A stretch of DNA of 64,000 bases from an uncultured Mycoplasmatota bacterium (GTDB lineage Bacteria; Bacillota_I; Bacilli_A; RF39; UBA660): contig URZL01000001.1 in NCBI GenBank assembly GCA_900552335.1, positions 1 to 64,000 of the forward strand. Reading direction: 5' to 3'. The notes below the pieces were generated by a model, which had not been told where the DNA came from, ran no database searches, and saw only the letters and a program-made list of their open reading frames with translations. Shown piece by piece: positions 1-10,500 of this stretch; positions within the stretch are counted from its first letter, which is position 1; each line of letters begins with the position of its first letter. The position numbers and the translations under genes are program-made.

Positions 1-47
1 GGTTTGGGACCAAGGGGTTGCAGGTTCAAATCCTGTTTTCCCGACCA
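1..47 (+). tRNA. tRNA-Pro (anticodon UGG), 3' part
   Basis: The window opens inside a tRNA. The visible part holds the anticodon loop TTTGGGA (anticodon TGG), the 3' side of the anticodon stem, a T arm with loop TTCAAAT between GCAGG and CCTGT, and the acceptor strand TTTCCCG followed by discriminator A and an encoded CCA. The implied 5' acceptor strand (CGGGAAA-like) is typical of tRNA-Pro. The 5' half lies outside the window. Confidence 0.93.
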
Positions 48-57
48 TTTAGATTTT

Positions 58-83
58 AAAGGAACTATGTAGTTCTTTTTTTT
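58..83 (+). terminator. Intrinsic terminator after tRNA-Pro
   Basis: GAACT / AGTTC hairpin with loop ATGT followed by eight T, 11 bases after the tRNA CCA end. Confidence 0.8.
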
Positions 84-126
84 ATACCCCTTGGCCACAA
101 AGCATTTTCTATTGATAGTTGAGCCA

Positions 127-867
127 TTATAAATATTGGTCATATAGTTTATATAGATTTTTTTCTTCTATGTCAAAACCTGTGCCATGATCGTGAATTT
201 TTCCTTTTTTGTCTCCTGATCTAAACACCCCAATTTTAAATGTCACACGGATAATCCCTGCTTTTAATAAATTGATAAATGTATCAAAACTTTTTAGTTT
301 ATAAATTTCTAATTTGTAATATTTAAAATATTCTTTACCATTTTCAATCTTTCTCATGGCACTAACGAATGCCATGTTTTTAAGTTTTCTATATAATTTT
401 TCTTTTAACAAATCGAAAGTCCAATACATAGTGTCTTCTATAACATTTCCAAATCGATCTATAACTTTTAAATATAATTTTTCTTCAATTTCACTAACAT
501 GTAATTGAAAATAATAAGAATCATTAATTTTTACTTTTTGATTGCAATAGACAGAATTGTGTAGAATTTTTGCTTCTTTTAGTACTTTATCCGGATAACC
601 ATATTTTTCTTTTATTCTTTCTATTTCACAGTAATGCGGTCCTTCTGGTGTACAATTAAAAAGGGTAGTAAATGAGTTACTATGGCTTCTTTTAACTTTA
701 ATTTCAATACCATTATAATCTGGTATTTCTAAATTATTTTCTTCAATTCCTAATAATTTTTCAAATGTTCTGCCACTTCCTGTACTGCCTTTTCTAACAC
801 TTTCTACCCAATTCATGTTTTTAATCTCTGCAAATTTCTTTTTTAAATTTTCAAATTCTATATTCAT
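127..867 (-). CDS. MvaI/BcnI-family type II restriction endonuclease (solitary)
   Basis: This 246-residue protein has the core of the MvaI/BcnI (MutH-like fold) restriction endonucleases: a GRTFEKLLGIEEN helix at residues 32-44 followed by PDYNGIEIKVKR at 49-60. Glu36, Asp50, Glu55 and Lys57 occupy the positions expected of the metal-binding D...ExK site of MvaI, and the length matches that family. Family members cleave short CC(W or S)GG-type sites as monomers; the target here cannot be read from sequence. No DNA methyltransferase lies beside it or elsewhere in the window, so it may be orphan, may act on unmethylated or mismatched DNA, or the methylase may be encoded further away. The start is preceded by a GAGG ribosome site, and an inverted repeat sits over its likely -10 box. 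Confidence 0.85.
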   Translation of the reverse strand: MNIEFENLKKKFAEIKNMNWVESVRKGSTGSGRTFEKLLGIEENNLEIPDYNGIEIKVKRSHSNSFTTLFNCTPEGPHYCEIERIKEKYGYPDKVLKEAKILHNSVYCNQKVKINDSYYFQLHVSEIEEKLYLKVIDRFGNVIEDTMYWTFDLLKEKLYRKLKNMAFVSAMRKIENGKEYFKYYKLEIYKLKSFDTFINLLKAGIIRVTFKIGVFRSGDKKGKIHDHGTGFDIEEKNLYKLYDQYL

Positions 868-881
868 AATTGCCTCACTTT

Positions 882-901
882 CTATCTATCATTATAGATA
901 G
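882..901 (-). promoter_or_regulatory. Inverted repeat over the -10 box of the endonuclease gene
   Basis: Seven-base arms CTATCTA (882-888) and TAGATAG (895-901) flank a centre that reads TATAAT on the minus strand, directly upstream of the GAGG site of the endonuclease gene. A DNA-binding protein at the repeat would block the -10 box. No good -35 box was found, so the promoter reading is tentative. Confidence 0.45.
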
Positions 902-996
902 TAAAATTAAAAATACCTAAAAGAATTGAAAAAAAAATTAAAAAGTTTTATAATAATTAAGAGAAATAGTGGAATACTATTTATGGAGTTGTTATT

Positions 997-2301
997 ATGA
1001 AAGTGAAAGTACTCATACCATTATTTATATCTATAGCTATTTTTACTATATCATTATTTGTTTATGTAAAAAATGATAATAAAAAGCAGAATAGAGTATT
1101 GAAATTAGATAACTATACAATCAGTATTGAAAACGTTCCTAAGACCGATAATCCTTTTTTGAATAATGAAATTAAGGAATTCGTAAAAAAGGCGCAAAAA
1201 CAATTTTTTTCGCAAAATGATTTTTTGCAAGAAGAAGCTGTTCAATTTTCAATTTATGGTGATGTGGAAAATAGTGATAATATTAGAATTCTTTCATTGC
1301 ATGCTGAATATAAGAAAGGCATTTATAATAAATTGAATGAAAAAAATATTTATTATGATACAAATCAAAATAAAGAAGTTTTACTTAATGATTATTTACA
1401 AAACACCGATGACACTAGTGCATTATCTGAATTAATTTGTTTAGAATTACAAAAAATATTATTAGAAAAAAATATTTCTATTTCTGAAGAAGAATTAAAA
1501 ATAATGTCAGATTTAAATAATTTTCAGTATGTGGATTATAAATTGAATGAAGCTGGATTAGAATTGAGTTATATAATAAAACAACCACAAGATTTAAAAA
1601 CCTCAATCCATCTTTCTTACGATCAAATAAATTCCTATTTAAAGAGTGAATATCAGAAAAAAGTGGACTATTCTATAAAACGTGATTTAACCCCTTTTGC
1701 TGGAAAAAAATTAATTGCTTTTACATTTGATGATGGCCCTAATACCGCAACCACTGAAGTTTTACTAAATGGATTGTCAAAGTACAATGCAAAAGTTACT
1801 TTTTTTGTACTAGGAAATAAGGTAAATAGTAATAGTACTATTTTAAAAAGGGCATATGACGAGGGAAACCAAATTGGGAGTCATACTTACAATCATAAAA
1901 ACTTAATTAAATTAAATGAGGCTCAAATAAAGGCTGAAATTGATAATACGGCTTCAGTAGTTAAAAACATTATTGGTGTAGAACCAACTGCACTAAGACC
2001 ACCATATGGTAATACAAATGCCTATGTTAGAAATAATGTTAATGTACCCATCATACTGTGGAACATTGATCCATTAGATTGGAAATACCGTGATAAAAAT
2101 ATTGTGAAGGAAAATATAGTAAAAAATGCAAAAGATGGTGATATTGTATTAGTACATGACATCTATATGAGTTCTGTAGAAGGAGCTTTATTAGCAATGG
2201 AAGAGTTATATAAGAATGGATTTGCCTTTGTAACGATTGATGAGATGATGCAGTTAAAGGGAATTACTTGGCAAAAAGGAAAATATTATTATAGCTTTTA
2301 A
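997..2301 (+). CDS. Membrane-anchored polysaccharide deacetylase, PdaC-like
   Basis: This 434-residue protein has an N-terminal membrane anchor (about residues 5-24), an extracytoplasmic region (about 30-215) resembling the DUF4163/DUF3298 module of PdaC-type enzymes, and a C-terminal NodB deacetylase domain. NodB motifs are intact: TFDDGP with Asp245 (base) and Asp246 (metal), SHTYNH with His296 and His300 (metal), RPPYGN, and a late LVHD histidine. It should remove acetyl groups from peptidoglycan or another surface glycan outside the membrane. The start follows a GGAG site; a small AAATAGT/ACTATTT hairpin (964-982) lies just upstream. Substrate is inferred from family only. Confidence 0.85.
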   Translation: MKVKVLIPLFISIAIFTISLFVYVKNDNKKQNRVLKLDNYTISIENVPKTDNPFLNNEIKEFVKKAQKQFFSQNDFLQEEAVQFSIYGDVENSDNIRILSLHAEYKKGIYNKLNEKNIYYDTNQNKEVLLNDYLQNTDDTSALSELICLELQKILLEKNISISEEELKIMSDLNNFQYVDYKLNEAGLELSYIIKQPQDLKTSIHLSYDQINSYLKSEYQKKVDYSIKRDLTPFAGKKLIAFTFDDGPNTATTEVLLNGLSKYNAKVTFFVLGNKVNSNSTILKRAYDEGNQIGSHTYNHKNLIKLNEAQIKAEIDNTASVVKNIIGVEPTALRPPYGNTNAYVRNNVNVPIILWNIDPLDWKYRDKNIVKENIVKNAKDGDIVLVHDIYMSSVEGALLAMEELYKNGFAFVTIDEMMQLKGITWQKGKYYYSF

Positions 2302-2369
2302 AAAAATTAGTAATTTTTTGAGACCTTTTAGTTTCATGCGATACATGATATAATGTTAATGGTGATAAT

Positions 2370-3281
2370 ATGAATAATAAAGTAGTAATTATAGGTTGTG
2401 GAAATGTAGGTATGAGTTATGCTTATGCACTATTAAATCAAAGAACCTATGTTAATGAATTAGTGTTAATCGATTTAAATAAAGATCGTATTGTAGGGGA
2501 AGTGATGGATTTAAATCATTGCCTTGCCTTTGCCCCTTCAAAAGTAGCAATAAAAGTTGGAGACTATAGTGATTGTAAAGATGCTCAAATTGTTTGTATA
2601 GCTGCTGGTGCGAATCAAAATCCTGGTGAAACAAGAATGGACTTGATTAATAAAAATAGTAAAATATTTAAGGACATAGTCACTCAAGTGATGAATAGTG
2701 GCTTTCAAGGAATTTTTTTAGTAGCTACTAATCCACTAGATGTTATGACTTATTTAACGTATAAATATTCTAATATGCCACCTTCTAAAGTAATAGGCTC
2801 TGGTACAACATTAGATACAGCGCGTCTAAGATATTTAATTAGTGATCGCATTGGAATAAATCCTAAAAATATTCACGCTTATGTTATTGGAGAACATGGT
2901 GATTCAGAATTTGTACCTTGGAGTAATGTAAATGTAGGACTACAGAATATCAATCAGTTTTTATCTGAAAAAGATTTGAACGATATTTGTGAAGAAGTAA
3001 AAAATGCAGCTTATGAAATTATTAATAGAAAAGGTGCTACTTATTATGGCATAGGAATGTGTTTAGTAAGAATCACTAATGCCATTTTAGGTGATGAAAA
3101 AAACATTATGACAGTATCGGGTTATGATGTAAATAATGATATTTTTGTTGGAATGCCTTATGTTATAGATAAAAATGGTATAAGCAATAAAGTTTATATT
3201 AATTTAAACAAAGAAGAAACAGAACAATTGAATCATTCTATTCAAATCATCAAAAAAGCAATTGAAAATATTGAAGAATAA
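2370..3281 (+). CDS. ldh: L-lactate dehydrogenase
   Basis: At 303 residues this is a full-length LDH/MDH-family enzyme. It has the N-terminal NAD-binding glycine motif (IIGCGNVGMS), the substrate-binding ETRMDL arginine on the mobile loop, NPLDVMTY, LDTARLR, and the catalytic histidine in GEHGDSE. The Gln-Asn pair before the loop arginine (ANQNPGETR) fits lactate rather than malate dehydrogenase. It reduces pyruvate to lactate and regenerates NAD+, which points to a fermentative lifestyle. A TATAAT box lies at 2349-2354 and a GGTGAT ribosome site precedes the ATG. It appears monocistronic, ending at a strong hairpin. Confidence 0.95.
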   Translation: MNNKVVIIGCGNVGMSYAYALLNQRTYVNELVLIDLNKDRIVGEVMDLNHCLAFAPSKVAIKVGDYSDCKDAQIVCIAAGANQNPGETRMDLINKNSKIFKDIVTQVMNSGFQGIFLVATNPLDVMTYLTYKYSNMPPSKVIGSGTTLDTARLRYLISDRIGINPKNIHAYVIGEHGDSEFVPWSNVNVGLQNINQFLSEKDLNDICEEVKNAAYEIINRKGATYYGIGMCLVRITNAILGDEKNIMTVSGYDVNNDIFVGMPYVIDKNGISNKVYINLNKEETEQLNHSIQIIKKAIENIEE

Positions 3282-3303
3282 AAAACTATTTAGAGGAAAA
3301 ATT

Positions 3304-3367
3304 AAAAAACGTTAGAATAAATGAACTGCTCCTATTAGAGTAGGCATCATAAATCTAGCGTTTTTTT
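3304..3367. terminator. Long bidirectional terminator hairpin
   Basis: The outer stem AAAAACGTTAGA pairs with TCTAGCGTTTTT (one G-U pair). Inside it a second interrupted stem joins ATGA/TCAT and CCTA/TAGG. Runs of A before and T after let it serve both the plus-strand ldh gene and the convergent minus-strand gene that follows. It is longer than most terminators in the window. Confidence 0.75.
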
Positions 3368-3387
3368 CAAACTATTTGAGTTTTAGT

Positions 3388-4377
3388 TCAATTTAAGTTT
3401 TTTTTGTATCCTTCTACTATTTTTCGGTATTCCTTTAAATTTTTTTGATTATATCCAATTAAAGCAATATCATCAAAATAGTGTGTATCTTTTTCTTCTT
3501 TCATATGAATAGCAAATGAATCACCATCTTTGAAGCATAACATATAACATTTATCCACAGTGATGCCATATTGTTTTGTGATTTTAGGATAAATCCATAC
3601 TAATAAATTTTTTTCTTTAAATTTAGTGCTCCATGGGCTAGAGTAGATTATGTAACTTGGTGTTAAATAAAATTCCTTGTTTTGAAATAATATTTTTTCT
3701 TCTAATTCTAAATTTAATTGTTCTTTATCTTTGATTTTTTGATAGGATTTATTTTTATTTGGATAAATGATAAGATAAATGCTTTTTCCAAATATCCATA
3801 GCAATACAATATCAATAATACCAAAAACTGCTAATAAGATAATATTTTCTGATTTTACATTTTTATAAGCATTTATTTGAAACGGAACAAATGTGTCATC
3901 GATATCTTCTTTTGTCCAGTCCTCTCCAAATTGCTCTAAATAATCTTTTTTGATGGAATTCATAACCCCCCTGTGACTTTTCTCTTCATCAAATAGAGTA
4001 ATAAATCCATCAATAAATTCTATTTTTTCCTTCTTATCAAATATTTTTTCGCCCAATCCTTTATTAACAATCGTAATTAAACTATATCCATCTATATCGA
4101 TATCAATGTAATAGGCAAGCAAATTGTCATTTTTATAATATCCATATTCTGTAGTATAAACATCATTTAGATAAATTCTAACATATGAGTTGTTACTATA
4201 GCATTTCTTTAAATCCTCTTTTGTATGCACTTCACAGATTGGTTTAAACATATCCATCATAGTTTTGTCACCTTTTATAATAAAGTATAAAAAACCATTT
4301 ATCACAATTAGTAAGGCAACACTCAAAATAGTTAAATTTTTTGCTTTTTTTTGAATTAATTTTAAAACTTTTTCCAT
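3388..4377 (-). CDS. Two-pass membrane protein of unknown function
   Basis: This 329-residue protein has a basic N-terminus, a membrane segment at about 15-34, an outside region of about 145 residues, a second membrane segment at about 180-203 and a cytoplasmic tail rich in aromatic and charged residues. The outer region contains the pair CEVHTKEDLKKC. It may belong to a DUF6709-like family of Bacillota membrane proteins, but that link is from memory and weak. It is transcribed divergently from the next gene. No function can be given. Confidence 0.7.
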   Translation of the reverse strand: MEKVLKLIQKKAKNLTILSVALLIVINGFLYFIIKGDKTMMDMFKPICEVHTKEDLKKCYSNNSYVRIYLNDVYTTEYGYYKNDNLLAYYIDIDIDGYSLITIVNKGLGEKIFDKKEKIEFIDGFITLFDEEKSHRGVMNSIKKDYLEQFGEDWTKEDIDDTFVPFQINAYKNVKSENIILLAVFGIIDIVLLWIFGKSIYLIIYPNKNKSYQKIKDKEQLNLELEEKILFQNKEFYLTPSYIIYSSPWSTKFKEKNLLVWIYPKITKQYGITVDKCYMLCFKDGDSFAIHMKEEKDTHYFDDIALIGYNQKNLKEYRKIVEGYKKNLN

Positions 4378-4516
4378 AAGCCTCCTCCTATAATAAGTTT
4401 ATCATATTTATAGTAAAAATAACACTAAATATGGTATAATAACTATGACATAAAAAATAGATTGATTTATAATTCATGATTTGATATTATGATGTAAGAT
4501 ATATGAGGTGAAATAA

Positions 4517-5209
4517 ATGAAAGTAAAAATTGAATTGATTGTTTTAGTTGTTATATTTTTATTGTCTAGTTATTTAATCTACACATATGTAGATAGTGAT
4601 ACAAAGAATATTGTAACAAATAGTGAAATTAGATTTAAGGAAGAATATGAAAAGCTAAATGGTGTATATAATGAACAAACAAACCATCATTATAAAGCAA
4701 TTGAAATATTAGAAAATAGCAATGTAGAATATAAAAGTGCCAATGAAATAATTGATATTTTAAAAAATGGAACAGGAGTTATTTATTTTGGTTTTCCAGA
4801 ATGCCCTTGGTGTCGTAATTTAGTTCCTTTATTGGTCGAGGCAATCCAGGAATACAATGTTTCTTTCTATTATTATAATGCACGTGAAATTCGTGATACA
4901 AAGCATATGGATGAAGATGGACAAGTTGTAATAGATAAAGAAGGAACTGCCGAATATTATGAAATTTTATCTTTATTGGGAAATTATGCTAGTGAATATA
5001 GCGGGATAACAGATTCTTCAAAAAGGTTGTATTTTCCAACTGTTGTATTTGTAAGAAATGGACAAATTATTGATGTCCATGAAGGAACATTAGATGATCA
5101 AGAAGATCCGTATACAGAATTAACAGAAGAACAAAAAAGTAAATTATTAACAATTCTAGAAAAAGATATTGTAAAAACATATGATTTAGTTTGTGATGAA
5201 AATTGTTAA
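4517..5209 (+). CDS. Membrane-anchored thioredoxin-fold protein (CPWC)
   Basis: This 230-residue protein has an N-terminal membrane anchor (about residues 5-24) and a thioredoxin-like domain with the active-site motif CPWC (Cys96, Cys99) after a VIYFGFPE strand, plus a late YFPTVVFV cis-proline-type segment. The fold and location suggest a thiol-disulfide oxidoreductase outside the membrane. It resembles bacteriocin-accessory or PedC-like thioredoxin proteins, but no bacteriocin gene is nearby. A GAGGTGA ribosome site precedes the start. The gene is closed by its own terminator. A second thioredoxin-like protein, with CSHC, lies at 56 kb. Confidence 0.75.
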   Translation: MKVKIELIVLVVIFLLSSYLIYTYVDSDTKNIVTNSEIRFKEEYEKLNGVYNEQTNHHYKAIEILENSNVEYKSANEIIDILKNGTGVIYFGFPECPWCRNLVPLLVEAIQEYNVSFYYYNAREIRDTKHMDEDGQVVIDKEGTAEYYEILSLLGNYASEYSGITDSSKRLYFPTVVFVRNGQIIDVHEGTLDDQEDPYTELTEEQKSKLLTILEKDIVKTYDLVCDENC

Positions 5210-5229
5210 AGAGAGAATCTCTCTTTTTT
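5208..5229 (+). terminator. Intrinsic terminator after the thioredoxin-like gene
   Basis: GAGAG / CTCTC hairpin with a three-base loop followed by a run of T; it starts in the stop codon. Confidence 0.8.
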
Positions 5230-5281
5230 CATTGCTTAATAAAGAACAATTGAGATATAATGATAATACAGAGGTGATGCC

Positions 5282-7588
5282 ATGGAAACACTAATTTTAA
5301 CTTATCCGGAAACAAAAAAACAACTATTAAAGGATAGGAAACAACTAAGCAGTACTCAAATTATGAGCATGCAAGAATTTTTAAATAAATTACTTTTTCA
5401 TTATGATGAAAAGGCTATTTATTATATGATGAAGACATACCATTTGAAATATGATGTAGCTGTTGTATATTTAAAAAACTTTGTGATTTTGTTGGAAACA
5501 GATTCTACTTTATATCAAGACAAAATTCATGATTTATTACAGAAAAAGTTATTAAAAAAAGATACACTTTTTGTTCAAAATATAAAAAATAAAAAACTAA
5601 AAATTTATGATTATCCTTTAAGCATTTTTGAAAAATACATATTAAAAAAATATCAATGTAATTATGAATTAGAATTAAATCCAATTCAACAAAAAGACTA
5701 TAATATTCATGTGTTTGATACAGTAGAAGAAGAAATAAATTTTGTAGCAATTTCTATTATAGAATTATTAAAACAGGGAGTAGATGTGAACCGAATAAAA
5801 TTGATGAATGTCTCAGATGAATATCAAACTTGTTTAAAAAGGGTATTTAAATTTTATCATTTACCATTAGAGGAAAAGTATACCTTATATGGTAAAAAAG
5901 AAGTGATTGATTTTGTTACAAAGTTAAAAAACAGCAAAGATATTTCTCTTTCTTTAAACCAAATTGAAGAAAAGAGTATTCAAAAAAAAGTAATTAAAAT
6001 ATTAAATCAATATTCGTTTGTAAAACAAGGAGATGATTTATTGATTGAAATAATCGTGTCAGAGTTGAAAAAAGAGCAAATATGTGACAATAAATTGGTA
6101 AATAAAGTAGAAATTACGGAACAACCATCTAATAATGACATTGTTTTTTTGTTAGGGTTCAACGATGCTTTTCCAAGATATTTTAAAGATGAAGAGTTTT
6201 TATCTGATCGAATGAAAAAAGACTATAATATAGATACAAGTGTTGAAAAAAATGTTTTATTAGAAGAACAAAATTTAAGAAAAATGAGTAAACCGGGAAA
6301 AATTTATCTTACCTATAGTAAAAAAATAAAAAACGATGTTTTTCAATTGTCACCTTTATCAGAAAAAATAAATTATACATTAAAAAGTGATTTCCAAGAT
6401 TCGTTTTATTATTCTAATTTATATAATAAAATAAAATTAGCGAAGATGTTAGATGAAAAAAATAAGTTTAATATAACTTCTCCGCATCTTTCCATTTTAT
6501 ACCATCATTATCCTGCTATTGATTATCAAAAGTATAATAATGAATTTACAGGAATACCTGCCTTAAAGTTATATCAATATTTAGATAATAAGTTAATACT
6601 ATCTTATTCGAGTATTGATAACTTTTACAAATGTAAATTTAAATTTTATTTAAACAATATTTTAAAAATAACGCCATTTGAAGAAACATTTGCTATTAAG
6701 ATTGGGAACATTTTTCATCATATTTTAGAGAAATGTAATCGAGAGAATTTTAATTATGAACAATCTTTTATAGAAGAACTATCCAACATGGAGTTTAATT
6801 CGATGGAGAGAGTTTTTTTGAAAAAGTTAAAAAGTGATTTGAAATTTATTATTGATGTCATTCAAAAACAAAATCATTTTTCTCGGTTGACGGAAGAGGA
6901 ACATGAAAAAAGAATATACGTTAATAAAGATAAAACAATTTCCATTACTTTTATGGGTGTCATTGATAAAGTAAAATACACTGAACAAGATGGTAATATC
7001 TATTTAGCAATCATCGATTATAAAACTGGTAACCCTATTACAAATTTAACAAAAACATTTTATGGATTAGATATGCAATTGCCAATTTATTTGTATTTGC
7101 TACACAATAGTAATCAATTTAAAAATGCAGAAGTAGTAGGTATTTATTTACAAAAAATATTGAATAATGAATTAGCGTACAACCCGAAAAAAGATTATTG
7201 GAAACAAAAAGAAGAACAATTAAAGCTAGAAGGGTATTCCATTGATAATCCAGAACTTATTTCACTATTTGACACAACTTATCAAGATAGTGAAATAATA
7301 AAAGGAATGAAAACTTCTAAAAATGGCTTTTATGCCTATACAAAAATAATTACAAAAAAACAGATGGAAAATTTATACAGATTGGTGGAAAAAAATATTG
7401 ATACTGCTATTGATGATATATTAAAAGCAGATTTTAAAATTAACCCTAAAAAATTTGATATGGAAAATACTTGTAAATTTTGCCCATATAGTGATATTTG
7501 TTATAAAAAAGAAGAAAATTATGAAGAAATTAAAATACCAAAAAATCTTGACTTTTTAAATGAGGTGAAACATGCCAAAGTGGACTAG
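5282..7588 (+). CDS. addB: AddB-like helicase-nuclease subunit, short form
   Basis: This 768-residue protein lies immediately upstream of addA and overlaps it by 17 bases. Its C-terminal third is a RecB-type PD-(D/E)XK nuclease: SYSSIDNFYKCKF (about 441-453), a conserved His in GNIFHHILEKC, an IDKV acidic motif and IDYKTG near residue 580. The lone cysteine near 451 and the three in CKFCPYSDIC (about 730-740) match the four ligands of the AddB iron-sulfur cluster. The N-terminal part is short and shows no Walker A motif; usual AddB proteins are near 1,150 residues. It probably forms the second nuclease and Chi-recognition partner in an AddAB complex for double-strand break repair. The nuclease appears intact. 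Confidence 0.85.
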   Translation: METLILTYPETKKQLLKDRKQLSSTQIMSMQEFLNKLLFHYDEKAIYYMMKTYHLKYDVAVVYLKNFVILLETDSTLYQDKIHDLLQKKLLKKDTLFVQNIKNKKLKIYDYPLSIFEKYILKKYQCNYELELNPIQQKDYNIHVFDTVEEEINFVAISIIELLKQGVDVNRIKLMNVSDEYQTCLKRVFKFYHLPLEEKYTLYGKKEVIDFVTKLKNSKDISLSLNQIEEKSIQKKVIKILNQYSFVKQGDDLLIEIIVSELKKEQICDNKLVNKVEITEQPSNNDIVFLLGFNDAFPRYFKDEEFLSDRMKKDYNIDTSVEKNVLLEEQNLRKMSKPGKIYLTYSKKIKNDVFQLSPLSEKINYTLKSDFQDSFYYSNLYNKIKLAKMLDEKNKFNITSPHLSILYHHYPAIDYQKYNNEFTGIPALKLYQYLDNKLILSYSSIDNFYKCKFKFYLNNILKITPFEETFAIKIGNIFHHILEKCNRENFNYEQSFIEELSNMEFNSMERVFLKKLKSDLKFIIDVIQKQNHFSRLTEEEHEKRIYVNKDKTISITFMGVIDKVKYTEQDGNIYLAIIDYKTGNPITNLTKTFYGLDMQLPIYLYLLHNSNQFKNAEVVGIYLQKILNNELAYNPKKDYWKQKEEQLKLEGYSIDNPELISLFDTTYQDSEIIKGMKTSKNGFYAYTKIITKKQMENLYRLVEKNIDTAIDDILKADFKINPKKFDMENTCKFCPYSDICYKKEENYEEIKIPKNLDFLNEVKHAKVD

Positions 7589-10500
7589 TGAACAATTAAC
7601 AGCAATTAATCAAGAAAATTCAAATATTATTGTCAGTGCTTCAGCTGGAAGTGGTAAAACAGCCGTTTTAACCAGTCGTGTTATACGTAAATTACAAAGT
7701 GGTATATCTATCGATCAATTGCTTATTTTGACTTTTACGAAAGCAGCAGCAAAGGAAATGAAGGAAAGAATTAAATCTGGAATAGAAAAAGAAAATTTAA
7801 CAGAAAATTTAAAATTGTTAAATAAGGCATACATTACTACTTTTGATAGTTATGCTTTATCCATTGTAAAAAGATATCATTATCTACTTCAGATTTCACC
7901 AAGAATTTCTATAGAGGAAGGCGGTATTTTAAAAATCCAAACAAAAAAAATTTTAGATGCTATATTTGAAGAAATGTATGAAAAAGAAGAATCTAATTTT
8001 GTTTCTTTTATCAATGATTTTTGTGTAAAAGATGATACAGAAATCCGAAAACTATTATTAAATATTTATGATAAGTTAGATTTAAGAATGGATAAAAACT
8101 TTTATTTACAAAATTATATAGAGACTTATTATCAGGATTCTGTGATAGAAAAAGATGTAGAATCTTATTTGCAATTGATAAAAGAAAAAATCACTGATTT
8201 GAAAGCTTTTACAAATATACTAGTATCTTATGCAGAGACGGATTATCAAGAAGCCATTTTAGAAATATTAGAGCCTTTATTTCACGCAAATACATATGAA
8301 GAAATTAAAAATCTTTCTATTATTGCGATTCCATCTTTACCTCGAAATTCAGAACCAGAACTAAAGGAATTAAAAGATAAAATATCTAAAAAATTATTGG
8401 AAATTCAAGAATTATGTAATTATGATGATGTAGATCAAATTGCTTATCTGATTCAAGAAACTAAAAAAAATACCAAAGTAATTGTATCTTTGCTGCAGGA
8501 ACTAGATAAAAGATTACTTCGATTTAAAAAGGAAAATGAATTATATAGTTTTAATGACATTGCTAAAATGGCTATTCAGGTATTACAAGAAAATCCATCT
8601 ATTAAAGAAGAATTAAAAAATTCATTTAATGAAATTATGATTGACGAGTACCAAGATACTAGTGATATTCAAGAAGAATTTATTCATTTAATTGAAAATA
8701 ATAATGTTTATATGGTGGGAGATATTAAACAGTCTATTTATCGTTTTCGTAATGCAAATCCTTATATTTTTAAAAATAAATATGATTCTTATAAAAATCA
8801 TCAGGGTGGAGAAAAGATAGATTTGAGCAAAAACTTTCGTTCTAGGGATGAAGTAATTGAAGATATTAATCTTTTATTTTCAGATATTATGGATGATCAT
8901 ATTGGTGGAGCTGACTATTTAAAAGAACATGCTATGATTTTTGGAAATCAAGCATATTTAGAAAATATGACACCAAATAATCATTTAGAAATATATGATT
9001 ATTCTAATATACTAGACAGTGGTTATACAAAGGAAGAAATTGAAATTTTTACAATAGCAAATGATATCAAACAAAAAATGGAAAGTAATTATCAAGTAAT
9101 GGATAAAAAAATGAATCAATTAAGAAAAGCAAAATATAGTGATTTTGTTATATTAATAAATAAAAGTAAAAATTTTCTACTTTATAAAAAAATATTTGAG
9201 TATTTAGGACTTCCTCTTACAATAGAAAGAGATTCTGATTTACTAAATAACATTAATATTAATATTATCAAGAATATTTGTGAGTTAATTGTTCTGGAAA
9301 AAAATAAAACTTGGGATGCAAATTATGATTTTGATTTTTTATCAATTGGAAGATCTTATTTGTTTGAATATGATGATGTCACTTTATTTCAAATGGTAAC
9401 TAGTAAAAACTATACATCAACATTAAAAGATATCGTAGAACAAATGGTTCCTTATTTAAAAGAAAATATTCATGTTTTTTTAGAAAAGTTGTTTGATTTG
9501 TTAAACATATATGAAAAAATCATCAAAATAGGAAATGTAGAAGAAAATATATTAGTGATTGATTATTTAAAAACAATGGCAGAATCTTTAGAAAATTTAG
9601 GATACGGAATAGAAGAGTTTATTGAATATCTAGCCAATTTAAAAGAGCAAGGTTTAAATTTAAAATACACGGTTTCTGATCATTTTGAAGATAGCGTTAA
9701 AATTATGACCATTCATGGCTCAAAAGGGTTAGAATATCCAATTTGTTATTATTCTGGACTATATTCTAAGTTCAATATTAGAGAATTGAATGAGAAAATT
9801 TTGCTATCTGATCGAATTATTATTCCTTATATAGATGGTTATTATAGGAAAACAATTTATTATTATTTATTAAAAGACAAGTATATGAAAGAAGAAATTT
9901 CAGAACAAATACGTTTATTTTATGTTGCTCTAACAAGAGCGAGAGAAAAAATGATTATTGTTGGTGAGATGGAAGATAAAAACACTTTAAAAGAAAATCA
10001 CCTTGTGTTAGATCGTTTAAATTATAGATCTTTTAAAGATATCTTATGTTCTATTAAACCTATACTAGAACCATATATTCAGTTAATAGATTTAAATAAT
10101 ATTCCAATTACTAAAAACTATCAATTCGTAAAGAAAAATGAATATCAAAACGAATCAGCACCTTCTTTTGAAGTAACTGAACTTCCTATTCAAAATTCCG
10201 AATTAAATGAAATCCACTTTTCAAAAGAGCAAGTGAAAGTTATTACAGAAAAAGAATATGATTTATACCATTTTGGTAATTATGTTCATTCTATTTTAGA
10301 ACAATTAGATTTCAAAAAACCAGATTTTTCTTCTGTAGATTTACCAAATTTATATATAGAAAAAATAAAAACATTTTTAAATTGTGATTTGTTTTTAGAA
10401 CCAATTGAAACAATTTATAAAGAATATGAATTTATTGATCAAGATCAATTAGGAAAAATAGATTTGATTTTAGAAACGAAAAATACATTAAAAATTGTAG

